Assembly (NCBI GenBank): GCA_963669155.1
Contig: OZ022577.1
Span: 11,396,395 to 11,460,394, forward strand
DNA from: Arbacia lixula
Lineage: Eukaryota; Echinodermata; Echinoidea; Arbacioida; Arbaciidae
DNA: 64,000 nucleotides
Reading direction: 5' to 3'
Made by a program: the position numbers and the translations under genes. A model generated the notes under the pieces. The model was not told where the DNA came from. It worked only from the letters and a program-made list of their open reading frames with translations, and did no database searches. This document shows positions 35,823 to 46,604 of this stretch, piece after piece (the first letter of the stretch is position 1; the number at the start of each line of letters is the position of its first letter).

Positions 35823-35880
35823 TTTTTTTTTTTTTTTTTGGGGGGGGGGGGGGGGTGGTGGGGGTGGGGGTGCTGCTGGG
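35823..35880. repeat. Poly-T/poly-G junction and G-rich run
   Basis: About 17 T followed directly by about 16 G, then TGGTGGGGGTGGGGG. A strong candidate for quadruplex or triplex structure and for length error in assembly. Frames of Pro/Lys on the minus strand here are artefacts. Confidence 0.9.
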
Positions 35881-36049
35881 GAGAGTGTACAGCTCCTTTG
35901 ACATGACAGAGTCATCTTTGAGGGTTTCAGCAGATTGGGATAAGTAATAAACAGGTTACACAGTTTGGCTGTTCGTCACTCCTTAAACTGGCAAGACATG
36001 TGTCGTAAGTAAGGTTAAAATGCATTGCATTTAATGATAAAGCGCTTCT

Positions 36050-36264
36050 AATGCACTCCCATGTGTTGTGTGCAGTGCAATATCATTCCATAAATTAGTC
36101 TTTTTCTGTTTTTTTTTCCACGGATTGATTATTTTTCATACAGTTATGTGTGTTAAAAACATATTTCTAATGACGGATTTTCATAATACCTTCAATAATT
36201 TGTTTCTCTCCTGTGTCTGCTTTTATTGAACCCATCTTAATTTCAGGGTGATTATAACCTTTAA
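36050..36264. mobile_element. TTAA family A, right half only
   Basis: Contains TGCACTCCCATGTGTTGTGT, the CTTTTTCTG...GATTGATT middle and ATTTCAGGGTGATTATAACC before TTAA at 36261-36264. The left end is missing. Confidence 0.7.
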
Positions 36265-37087
36265 AAAGAATGGAATCAGACTTGAAACCATGTGTAGACT
36301 CAGCCAGACAAAGGATTAGGGCATTGCTGTGTGACACACATACTGGCCGCCTACAATGTGCTTATCACACGTGCAGCACATGTAGACTGCATCACCCCTG
36401 TTACCTCTACAACGCATCATTTATGGGCTAGCTAGGCAGATAGGGCAAACCATTTTATCACAAACAATCAGTCAGTTTGAGAGATAAACTCTCTGGACTG
36501 GTCATCACTCATGCCATGCTTCAGATATTGACTTACAAGAACCTAAGTGCATCTTGTTTATGGTTTTGTTTACATTATAGGAGATATGGAGGAAGCTGGG
36601 TCAGAATGTGTGTAGACATTCCTAAAAGGAGACAAAGGCAAAGTTCCTTCATACCTTTGTAGTTAACTTCGTGCATACTTTAAAAAAAACCATGATGACC
36701 TTTCAACTGTATGTGTTACATTTCAGTGACTTACCAGTATCATTAAGTCTTTTGTTTTTCTCTGATTAATAGTGTGTAAAATGCAATACACTGTACCTAT
36801 TATCTGAATTCAGCCCTGGTTTTGATCCTGTATTATTACTTGTATATTTGTCATGTTTTCTTCAATGTTGTTTATTTTATACTATTCATATTTTGTCTTG
36901 TTTCTCCTAAATCTGTGTGCTACGCTCATACACATGGCATGTATGATTCAGTGGTGTGATCGATAGTTCTTTCTTATTTTATGTAGGAAGAAATGGAGTT
37001 ATCCATAGAAAAAAAAGTCACCCAATGCATTCCTTTGATTTATTTGAATAAATATTTTGTCTTGTTTCTTTTAAATCTGTGTTGCAG

Positions 37088-37390
37088 CGCTCTGTGTGCT
37101 ACGCTCGTCCCATGCCCTCCAGTTCACGGACTCCCCTCAGAGTCTGAACGTACAGGAGGGTACCAGCATCCTCTTCTCCTGCGCCGTTGACCAGGCGGTC
37201 CAAGTCGTCTTCCAGTGGACGTTCAATGGCGCCGAGCTGGCGGAATCGTCCAGGATCCTCATGGATACGAGTAACAACCTGAAGATCACGGACGTCGGGC
37301 AGGCGGATTCCGGGGAGTACCGATGTGTGGTCCTTGATACGGCAAGCGGAGACTCGATCACCAGCGAACCCGCTGTCCTGAACGTCACCT
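37088..37390 (+). CDS. Ig-domain receptor (PTK7-like candidate), exon 2: first Ig domain
   Basis: 303 nt, acceptor TTGCAG, donor GTAAGT from 37391, phase 1 at both ends, so it can be added or skipped without a frame change. It codes for the end of the signal peptide and one I-set type Ig domain (about residues 28-118): Q-E-G-T-S-I-L-F-S-C (C49), F-Q-W (W61), and D-S-G-E-Y-R-C (C97). It ends with an N-V-T glycosylation site (N116). The spacing C-W 12 and W-C 36, and the D-T-A-S-G-D stretch after the second Cys, match the first Ig domain of PTK7 as I remember it. PTK7 is a pseudokinase receptor of planar cell polarity and Wnt signalling. Other Ig-superfamily receptors remain possible because later domains are not in the window. 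It is markedly more GC-rich than the flanking intron. Confidence 0.85.
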
Positions 37391-40300
37391 GTAAGTTGAA
37401 AACAAGTTTGGCTCTCTCTTAAAACAGCAATGTGCTTTGAAGCACAATTCTGTTTGGGTATGAACTGATAACTCTTGATTAAGTGTTTTAATGTTTATTA
37501 AAGATAATCGTCTTCTTTTGTTTTGTACAATCAATGATTAAAAAAAAACTTGCTCCTCAAGCCAGTTTGTCTGTGATGAATATGACACACTACAAACTGG
37601 CAGAATAAGCCTTTTACCCGCTTGAAAACATGCATTAAATTTTTAAAGGAGATATATGGTAAAGCATGTACTTTGTTTAAAATGGGACAATACTAAATTT
37701 GACACAAATTTACTCTTTTCCTACAAACCACAAAGTACAATGTGCAGCTTTTGTGCACTGGTTCAATTTTCTCATTTAGCCATGATTACCTGTTTCTGGT
37801 ATAGAAAATTTGGCATGACAGATGTGATTAACTCTGGAGCAGAAAATTTGTAAGATCTTTACATGTATAATGGACAAATAGCACGAAAGAGCAAAAGATC
37901 GCTGGATCAGTTAATGGCTTATTCAGCTGGTATTAGTCATGGTATTATGATTATGCATTTTGTCCCATATTCTGTATTCTCTACATGTTTGCTATCTCTA
38001 CATGTAATGAGTCATTATGGGCAATTTGCAGTTCGCATTGAGGTCACCACAAAGTTATCACTCTTTGATGTCTGAAACATAAGGTTTACATACATGTACT
38101 GTACATTATGCAGCTATATTTACAATGTACACATGGGCTAAAAACATGTTATGCACATAATTTGCATTAGACATGTACTGTACAATACACATATTCATGT
38201 AGAGTATGAGAGAGACTTCGCAGAATGATGTTTGCTTTCATTGGCCATTGCTTTGTTTGTCTTTCATGGCGCATGTATTTCCTTGCCAATAAAACTGAAA
38301 GAAACAAAGGGAAGTCAAGCCAGCCATATTTCGTGAGAAAATTGAAAGTGAGAATCCATTGACAGCGAGAACTCCAAGGCATGCAGGCACTCTTACCCTT
38401 CCACGTAAATTTGAAACTTTCCGCAATATCGCATCGTCACTTCCAGCGGCATTGCCCGCAGTTTGCAAACATTCCTTTATCGGATAGGCTGCGAGAGAGA
38501 GAGACCCGTCTAATTAAAATCAATACCAACAAACTTTGTATGGTATTCAGTGTGGCAAGAGTACTTGTCCGTGTCTCAAAGCACTTGATAATTAATGCTG
38601 AAACCAGAGGAATATGTAGGGGTAAATGAGGTAGAATATGATGTCTGGCGTGGTGTGAGGTGACGTCGCAACAAGGCTTATGTCTCTTCCCACAATCCTG
38701 TTCACTGCCGTGAGATTGCACAAATACCCACTAGCTGTAGGGAAGACACGGTTCTGCTTTCTTTGTCTATCGATTGTCTTCTCCACCAGGCCATATTGGG
38801 TTTCAGGATGGAAGGGGCTGGGAGGGTGGGGTGGGGTGGGGCAGGCCTCTTGGGCCAAGGCTTGGACATACAATCTTCTCAGGTGAGAAAAATGGAATTC
38901 ATATCTCCCTGTAATTGACAATGGTGACTCCAGGCAGCTGTTTACACAGTGACTGCAGACTTCTTTATTAAGTTGACGTCAGGCAAGAGGAGGATAGTAT
39001 TCTTTCAGGAGAAAAGTATTTTTATGGAATCAGAGTGTGGAAATGCTTGACTTAATGCATGTACCTATTTTAAAAAAGAATGACTTTGCATCTTGATTAT
39101 CTTGCACAATAAGTGACCATTTGATAAATGAATTTGCTGAGGAATCTTATCAGATAAAAGTGTAATGAAGATCTCATTGTTTCTATTTGAATAAGAAGTT
39201 AAGAAAATTCAAATTAATACAGAAAACATTTCTTATACATATGAGAAGAATGTCTTATGCATACGAAAACATGCAGACGGACGAGACTATAAGCAGAAAT
39301 ATTCTGGTTATACAGTATGCATATCTTGAATGCAGATTTCTACAAATGCTAAGACCTTCTTCAGAAGCTCATCTGTACTGAATCCCATTCCCACAGTGCA
39401 TTATCGGTCCCATCATTTTAGCTTGAAAAGAAATCCATTGAGTAACCAGTCGGACTGACTATTCACCACTGGAGGCCACATCATCTTCTAGCATTGCACC
39501 TGATTTGTGAAATACCACACGGAGCTCGGCAGGTGATCTTTTCGCTAGATTTAATTCATGCCATTTGATTCTCAGTATAATGAGCAATGTAGCACGCATG
39601 GATGTGCAAAGAATCCCCTGGGATGGTGGGGATGGTGGATTCATGTGCAAAAGAATGCAATTTACATACTCAGATTGCTGAGATTTAGGTTCTTATTTTT
39701 ATTTGATCCGCTTTATTGTTTTACTCTGTATTTTCATACACAGTTTACATACTGTACCTGTAGTAAGTCTAGACACTGATAAACTTTCCAAGGACTTGTG
39801 GCCAAATGAGTTTCATAATTCTCTGAAAGTGCAGGAATCGAGCTGGTAAAGAATGTGTTGGGTGTGTATCATGAAAGATATTTGGAGACAGTCACAAAAG
39901 TCACAAAGGGGCTTCATGGCTTTTTATTTTGTATACTTTGTTTGGTTGTTTGTCTGTGCGGGCATTCCATCTTCAATGTGTGGTGCATGCAGCTGTCTGG
40001 TAACGGTGATCAAAAGAGGCATGTGGGTGAAGAAAGAATGAAGAATGGACTCCTGGCATAGAATGATGGGTCAGAGGAGCTGGAGAAGTGAAAGGAATGT
40101 TACTGCTGGCTTTATATGGATCCAGAACTGACTCTCTCCTTTTCCTTAAAAAAACATTTTGTAACATTCAGAGCTGACGTGTACCCCATCTTTGCATACA
40201 ATATATCTGGTTTTACGTACACGTATGTATAAAGCCAGAATTGTGTTTTTCAAATATGTATGTATTTAACTTTTTTTCCCCGAGATCTACCAATAGTGGG

Positions 40301-40751
40301 CATTTTCTGTCATCGCAGAATATTTGCATTATTGGCCATACATGTAAGTATTAAACATTTTCAACTTCAAATACATCATATTTTGGTTGCAGTGCAACTG
40401 TACAACTCGGATTCAAAATACTGGGAATGAATATTTCCTTGCTATTTCTACTGTGTGGCCAAGGATGCTCGCTTGATAATGTACAACCTTGGTCGGACCG
40501 CGCCTTGTATGAAGGCGAATATCAGTTTACCCCTTATCAAGAAAGATGGACACTCTAGTCTTCAGCAAAGATCCATTCCAATTCCCATGGGGACAGTGCA
40601 ATGTACTGGCCTGGGCAGATGTAGTATTGGAATGTGATAAATCACAGACTGGCCAAACAACATAGCTTTCCCCCAAGCGAGATAATGGATGACCCAATGA
40701 CAGCAGTGTATACAGATAAAGGTCCCTCATTTTCTCCTTCTCTCTCCCTAA

Positions 40752-40753
<2 letters not shown>

Positions 40754-40844
<91 letters not shown>
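40754..40844. repeat. (CT)n microsatellite
   Basis: About 45 uninterrupted CT units, ending 14 bp before a family D element. The Leu/Ser frame across it is an artefact. Confidence 0.95.
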
Positions 40845-40847
<3 letters not shown>

Positions 40848-40858
40848 TGTCTCCTAAA

Positions 40859-41314
40859 CCCCGTTCATATACACCGCCTATCCGCGAAAAAGGCGCAACA
40901 TTTGCGGCAATTTTTCCGATGCATTACCGATAGCTGCGTATATGAACGGGAATCGCTCAAATAATGCGGTATTTGCTTCCTCCTTTTTTGCGCTTATTTT
41001 GCGGCTTTTTCGCGGATCGAGACCTAGTAATAATACCGCAATATTGCGGTAAGCGAATCTTATAAACTGCGTCCGCAAAATAGGCGTAAATGTTGCGCCT
41101 TTAGCATCGCGCTCTGGCCTGTTGGTCGCTAATCCTACCGCTCGTATGGCTGAGCGGAGCATGTCACCATTGGTTTGGAGAGAGTCCAGCTGTCCAAAAC
41201 ACCGCAACATTACGGCTTTTGGGAGTGTATATGAACGGTGCTTTTGCGGCTCGCTGGAAACTTGCTTACCGATGTGCATCGGTAATAATAGCGGTATATG
41301 GTATATGAACGGGG
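40859..41314. mobile_element. Family D element, best copy (456 bp)
   Basis: Left end CCCCGTTCATATACACCG; right end ATATGGTATATGAACGGGG. It has a second, internal inverted TGTATATGAACGGTG near 41225 and is rich in GCGGCAATTTT and GCGCAAC words. Frames of 133 codons on the minus strand and 85 on the plus occur but match nothing I know. Other copies: 17026, 52989 and a fragment at 43867. Confidence 0.85.
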
Positions 41315-41518
41315 CTCTAGTCTCTTCCAGTGTCTCTCCCCTTTATGAGCTATGCACAGGGCACTGCATGTATGCATGATAAATTTGACTGAGGTCTTAA
41401 GGCGATATAGCTCAATCAGCATACTGAACATGATACTGTACTCTTTTTTGTTTCTTAAAAATGTTTAATCCTTCTCACTCATTACTCTTGCCTATTCCCT
41501 TCAAATAGTAAAGCTAGG

Positions 41519-41753
41519 TACATTTTAGCTTAAAGGAAGTGGCACAGGTAAAGGGAAAGGGACGAAAGGGAAGGAGCCGCAGTTTTAAACCACGGTTTAT
41601 TTTGTCCAGTTCAGCATGAAACATGATGCTTTTTAGGCTAAAGCATTGTGTTTCACGCTGAACTGGACAAAATATACCACGGTTTAATACTCCAGCGCCC
41701 TCCCTTTCTTCCCTTTTCCTTTCCCCGTGCCAATTCCTTTGAGCTGTAGTGTA
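41519..41753. mobile_element. TA-flanked palindromic MITE, family F copy 2
   Basis: Same hairpin as 7832-8061: a CAGCATGAAACATGATGC centre, AAACCACGGTTTATTTTG arms, purine-rich and pyrimidine-rich shoulders, and AATTCCTTTGAGCTGTAGTG at the right, with TA at both ends. Confidence 0.85.
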
Positions 41754-43866
41754 GTTGTATGCCAAGGGAAGCAGGTCTTATCCATTTAGAAATTACTATA
41801 AGATGCAAAAACATTTACACCTGTAAGTCTTGTATGATTGGTTGTGAGTGATAGTACCACTACGTGTTGTAATTATGACATTTTCATGACATATCTTCAA
41901 AGAGAAGTTCCTCGGTTAGCCATGATTTATTTGTGATGGACATTTCTGAATTGACTCAAGCAAGTCAACAGATGAGATTAGAATCCATTGCACTTGACAA
42001 GAGTCTCTGCTTTTAATTAGGCTCATCAGTGAGGCATCGTTAGCTCGCTATCAATCATCATGTCCCCTGAACCGAAAAGTGATCGCCCTTGATTATAGCC
42101 AGTCCACTGCACTCAGGCCTGAGCACATGTACATGAAGGGTGATGGTGTGAAAGAGACTGGAGTGAGCAATCAAGATTGTACAGAGGTGCGAATTGCTGA
42201 AACCTTGTAAGGTTCTTGCTTATCACTTCATGTCTACATGCAAAATAGTAAGCAGGGTACATGTGGTAGAGACATGGTATTTTACGTATTGTGGATGTAC
42301 ATGCGCATATTCTTTGAGCTGTTATATTAGCTATTAGGATCTTATAATAACTTTCAATTAATTAGACATCTCAAGGTATTGGTCTTTATACTCTTCAATA
42401 TATTAGAGTCATATCTCTAAATTCATAATAAAACTAATAGCCCTGTACACATTGCATCATTCAAAACAGGAACTGTTACATGGCCTGTTTTCCTTTCATT
42501 TTGTTATTAATTATTACTTGAAAACTGTAGCTGAAAGTTAATGGAACCTCGGATGGAAGGATATGGTTGGATGGCATCAAAATGGCCAAAAGTATAGCCA
42601 TCAAAATAGGAGGTGCAATGTGTCTGTGTGACTGTGCAATTATTCATGGCCCATAGGAAGCTGGGGTATAATGAAGCTTTTGACAGCAGTAATCTATTAG
42701 AATTGCACCCCTGAGAATAGGGGAGAAGGGGGCAAAATTGTTTTCCCTGTGCCTCAGCTTTCCAAATATTTGAGATTGGCTGGCTTTGTGAGTATGGTGT
42801 CAATACATGGCCGGGTGCCTCAGTGCACAGGTAATGAAGATTGGCATCATTTTCTGATCTTTATGATAGGATAAAGTCAGAAAGAGGGGTGGCTGTGTAT
42901 CAGGCTATGAGCCTACGGTATGTAAACACATGCATTTTATGCTAACTCACTTTGCCTGGAATTGTCCTGAGTACCTTGTCAGGATCAAATACCACTCCAT
43001 CTTTTGAGAGCCTATATAACATACATTTTATTGCAAAATGAATTTAGTGTAGCGGAAAAATTAAATGGGTGATGCATTTTATCCATGCTGCCACTTTATG
43101 CTGAATAGCTATAGTATAAGTTGGAATTCTCTTGTAATTGATTAAATTTGGAGGTAATTGTGATTGACAGGAGAATGCTAAAGTTATGAACAGCAATTAG
43201 TCATAATGACAGCGATCTATGAGAAATTGAATTTGATGTGCAGAGTTCACTTGTTTACATTTTGGAGACATTTATATTGTCTAATTAATGGAGTAGAATT
43301 TTATAAGTTTCTGCAAAAATGCTGTCCCTGCTAAACGGACATGAGACTAAGGGAAATCAGTTCCACAATGTGAGATTAATGTGTGTAGCATTGGTTGATT
43401 TTTTTTTTGATAGTTCCCCTTGTTCCTACCTCTGGTAAGAAAGAACTATCAATCGCACCGTCCATGTGCATGAGACATAAGCAAAATCAATGTCACAACG
43501 TGGGGATAAATGTGTGTAGCCCTGTCTCAATCTCATACTTGTACGCTATGACGTCCTCTCTTTCCTCATCCCCCATCCTCCTCAATCCACCCCCATATGG
43601 TTTCCTCATCCATCCATATTTATTCCCCTTGACAAACATGGGATCTCTCAGCCAGCTCCCTGGTATCAGCTGGTAACTCCAGTCCATGCAGACAGATCTG
43701 ATTAGATGGTTCTTTGTCAGGGCATTCTGATTCCCAGCCCCTTCCATCCATTGGTAATTCACCCTCCGCCCAGTCGCTTGGCTAGTCTGGACTGGTTTGC
43801 ACTGTGGGCAAGCATGCTTGGCTGTCAGCCAGTCGGTCTAAAACTGCAGACTAGCTATCTGTATAA

Positions 43867-43935
43867 CCCTGTTCATATACACTATCTATCTGCAAAATAA
43901 GTGCAAATGGTATAGTTTTTCCAAAATAGTGTAGC
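43867..43935. mobile_element. Family D left-end fragment
   Basis: CCTGTTCATATACACTATCT and the next about 50 bp match the D left end, then a family E copy begins at 43936. On the far side of E, TATATAGTGAACAGGG (about 44482-44497) could be the D right end. Confidence 0.55.
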
Positions 43936-44463
43936 TTAAAGATTGTCCGTCCCTTTTGCAAGCTTAAAATTTGAAATCGTCTATCACGATCGTAAATTGA
44001 AGAAAGTGTGATTCAAGACCATTTCTAAGAATATAGCATGTTGAAGCTTTCTGTATATGTAAAAAAATTTCAGCCGTTAAATTTCAAACCGACTTTTTTC
44101 GTACCACGAAAAAAGTATTAGTCTTTGTTACAGTATCTATTTGGTTATTATGCGTGTGTGAAATCCTAATTTTATGAGTAACTACCAAACTTTGGAGATG
44201 ATTCCTTCCATAGAACATTTTTTTCATAATGCGTTTTATAATTTAATAAACAGATTAATCAATAAAGCAGATATTTCAACACAAACTGCTAAGAGCCTGA
44301 GGTAAAGACTATTAATCAGACGTTGTTTACGTGCATTATTTGAATTTTACACTACGTATCAGTTTCAAATTGTGAATATAGAGCTTGCTAACAGTTCTCT
44401 ATATGTTTTGCCAATGTTTCGATGGTTTTGTGGTGATCTGAAAAAGGGACTGGCTGTCTTTAA
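43936..44463. mobile_element. TTAA family E, complete copy 2 (528 bp)
   Basis: TTAA at 43936-43939 and 44460-44463. Same length as the 3422-3949 copy and about 98% identical by eye. It appears to have landed next to or inside an older family D fragment. Confidence 0.85.
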
Positions 44464-44469
44464 GGTCAT

Positions 44470-44625
44470 ATGAGGAATCGTTATATAGTGAACAGGGTGT
44501 CCACACCAAAAAAAAAATGTGTACCAAAACTCTACAAAGTATCATCCTATAGCGGGTATCCACACGCAATCTGAACCAAAACTCTACTAGGAATCACCAT
44601 GTAGTGAACAGTCTCTAGCCAGTCT
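44470..44625. repeat. Diverged tandem units of about 60 bp
   Basis: The words ACCAAAACTCTAC, GTATCCACAC/GTGTCCACAC and TAGTGAACAG recur two to three times in order. Confidence 0.55.
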
Positions 44626-44827
44626 TTGGTGAGCATGCTCTAGTTTGAGTTGATTGGTGTATTGCGCGAGCGGTCACGCTAAGCGCCGCCCAGTTATATG
44701 ATGTATCATTAGTGACGTCCATACACATAGTGGACTGTGATAAAGAGTGATTCTTTATACCGTTCTTGTTCGAAACGATGCCCAGAGCCATATTTTTCGA
44801 TACAACATTTTGCCAGATATGCCAGAA

Positions 44828-45010
44828 ACTCAGAAAGAGAGAGGATGGGATAGGGATATAAAGAAAAAGAGGGGAGAAGGGGAAAGAAGGCGGGGGAGTA
44901 GAAGGCTACATGTAGCTAGAAAGAAAGAAAGGGAGAGAGAGAAAGAGTAGTTAGAGAGAGAGGGAAAGAGTGGTAAGAGAGAATATGAGAATGAGAGAGG
45001 AGAGAAGGAT
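44828..45010. repeat. Purine-rich (GA) low-complexity tract
   Basis: Mostly AGA, GAGA and GGGA words with few pyrimidines; includes three AGAAAGAAAGGG-like stretches. Confidence 0.8.
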
Positions 45011-46571
45011 TAGAGAAACAAACACATCTTTGAAGAGGTTGGAAGGGGAACCCATTTGAAACCCCCATCTTGGCTCCTACACTTGAACTTGCCCTCTCCA
45101 CGTTCCGAGAGCGTGGACATTCCAAAGGATCTGCCAGATGTTAGTTCTGTCATCGCATGTATTTATACAATTTTGAAACTAGAATCATCATCTCAAAACG
45201 TCTTTCAGGGGCAATGTTGCAACATGTACATGTATGAGGCTTGCATTGTCCAGATGAAGAAGGGCTGAAGCTGCGTTATGTGATTTGGCTGGCGAAGGGG
45301 AGATTAGTTTGTATGCGTCAGGATGGTCATTTTACAATGTAAAATATCTACATCTCTAAAAAAATGTTTTTGATACTCTCAGAAATGTGATCCTGGCTCT
45401 ATATGCATAATTCATGCATGATAAATTATGTGTCTCTATCTCATTTTCAAACGATCATTCTACACTTCTACACTTCTACATTCTACATGTAGGCTCATAA
45501 AGGAATGTAAAGCCAGTGTAAAACCATGGTAAAACATGCCTATCATCCGTTCCAATCATACAGTATGTCAGCATTTGATTTTCTCTGGTCATCTGAAAGA
45601 AGACCCCAAAATGTCAGAAGAGTGTCATCATTAGAGAAAATGATCCATGATTGTTGCTTGTGCGCCATGCGATAGGCTGAAGTTAGAGGAGTCTCCATGG
45701 GAGGATCGATCTGTTTTGTTGCTATGGATGATGCTATTTTTGGCAAAATGTCTGCGGCCTATAACCCCTGTTCTCAATCCATCTTTCCCTGGAATCCCTG
45801 GATTATTTGGTACTTGACTCTAGTCTAGTGAACAATGCTTGGTTCAGACATACAGAGTCAGGTGTACTTTGCATTTGACTGGCCTTGCACTACTAGTACA
45901 TGTACATGTTAGTAGAAATTTTACCCTGTCATAACCATGTACTCATTCAGTGTGTTATAAATCTCCTCATACCAAGAGGGTTAAATGGGCCAGAGCATTC
46001 TGGCCAAAAACAAGTGTAAACAACTCTGCCAGGGTAAAATGGAAGCATTGAGACCAATGAAGAGGAAAAGATGGAACAGGAATACTTCGTCATTGTGCAT
46101 GTATATATTTTCCCTTTTTTCTGACTTGTTTTTTATTATTTGTGTAGGATGGAACACTCTGTCCTCACTACTTCTGGGTGTATGCCTAAATTTTTTTTTT
46201 TCTCACAAGTTTGTAAAAACAAGTTGAAAAGTACTTTCATATCATGCCAGATGAGACTGAAAGTCAAATTGTATTTGTCACACCTACAATCACAACCTGT
46301 TCCAAATGCTATCACTTTAACAATATATGGGAAAAGATAAGTTAGTTATTGTATACTTCATGTCCCTGCAGTTCACAGAGGTCATAACCCAGTAATCCGT
46401 AGAGGACGATTTTGTGACAACACCAATATGATGGGCATTCATTTATCTACAATACCCAGAACACAAAGTTTCACCAGATAAGGTTACAATGATAAGATTT
46501 TATGAGCACTGTGAGAAATAGTTTGTCCTTTGGGTTGATTGTATGGAAGTGGAAGAAGTGGATAGAAAGAA

Positions 46572-46604
46572 GGGGGGGGGGGGGGGTGGGTGGCAGGAGG
46601 CAGG
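46572..46604. repeat. G-rich run
   Basis: About 14 G, then TGGGTGGCAGGAGGCAGG; a possible quadruplex. Confidence 0.8.

Larger units (their letters stand above)
31961..37087 (+). other. Intron 1 of the Ig-domain gene
   Basis: 5.1 kb with GTGAGT at the start and a TGTGTTGCAG acceptor. It holds one partial family A element, a T/G homopolymer junction and a CT-rich patch (34300-34390). Elsewhere it is AT-rich with many TACATGTA sites and no further exon. Confidence 0.75.

Noticed and set aside
37137..37388. 83-codon minus-strand frame over the Ig exon
   Set aside because: Shadow of the plus-strand Ig exon, which has clear splice sites and Cys-Trp-Cys motifs.
40878..41279. 133-codon minus-strand frame
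   Set aside because: Entirely inside the family D element, with no recognised domain; treated as a mobile-element frame, not a gene.
43395..43762. Frames of 93 (plus) and 89 codons (minus)
   Set aside because: No recognised domain, and the sequence looks like ordinary C/T-rich intron.
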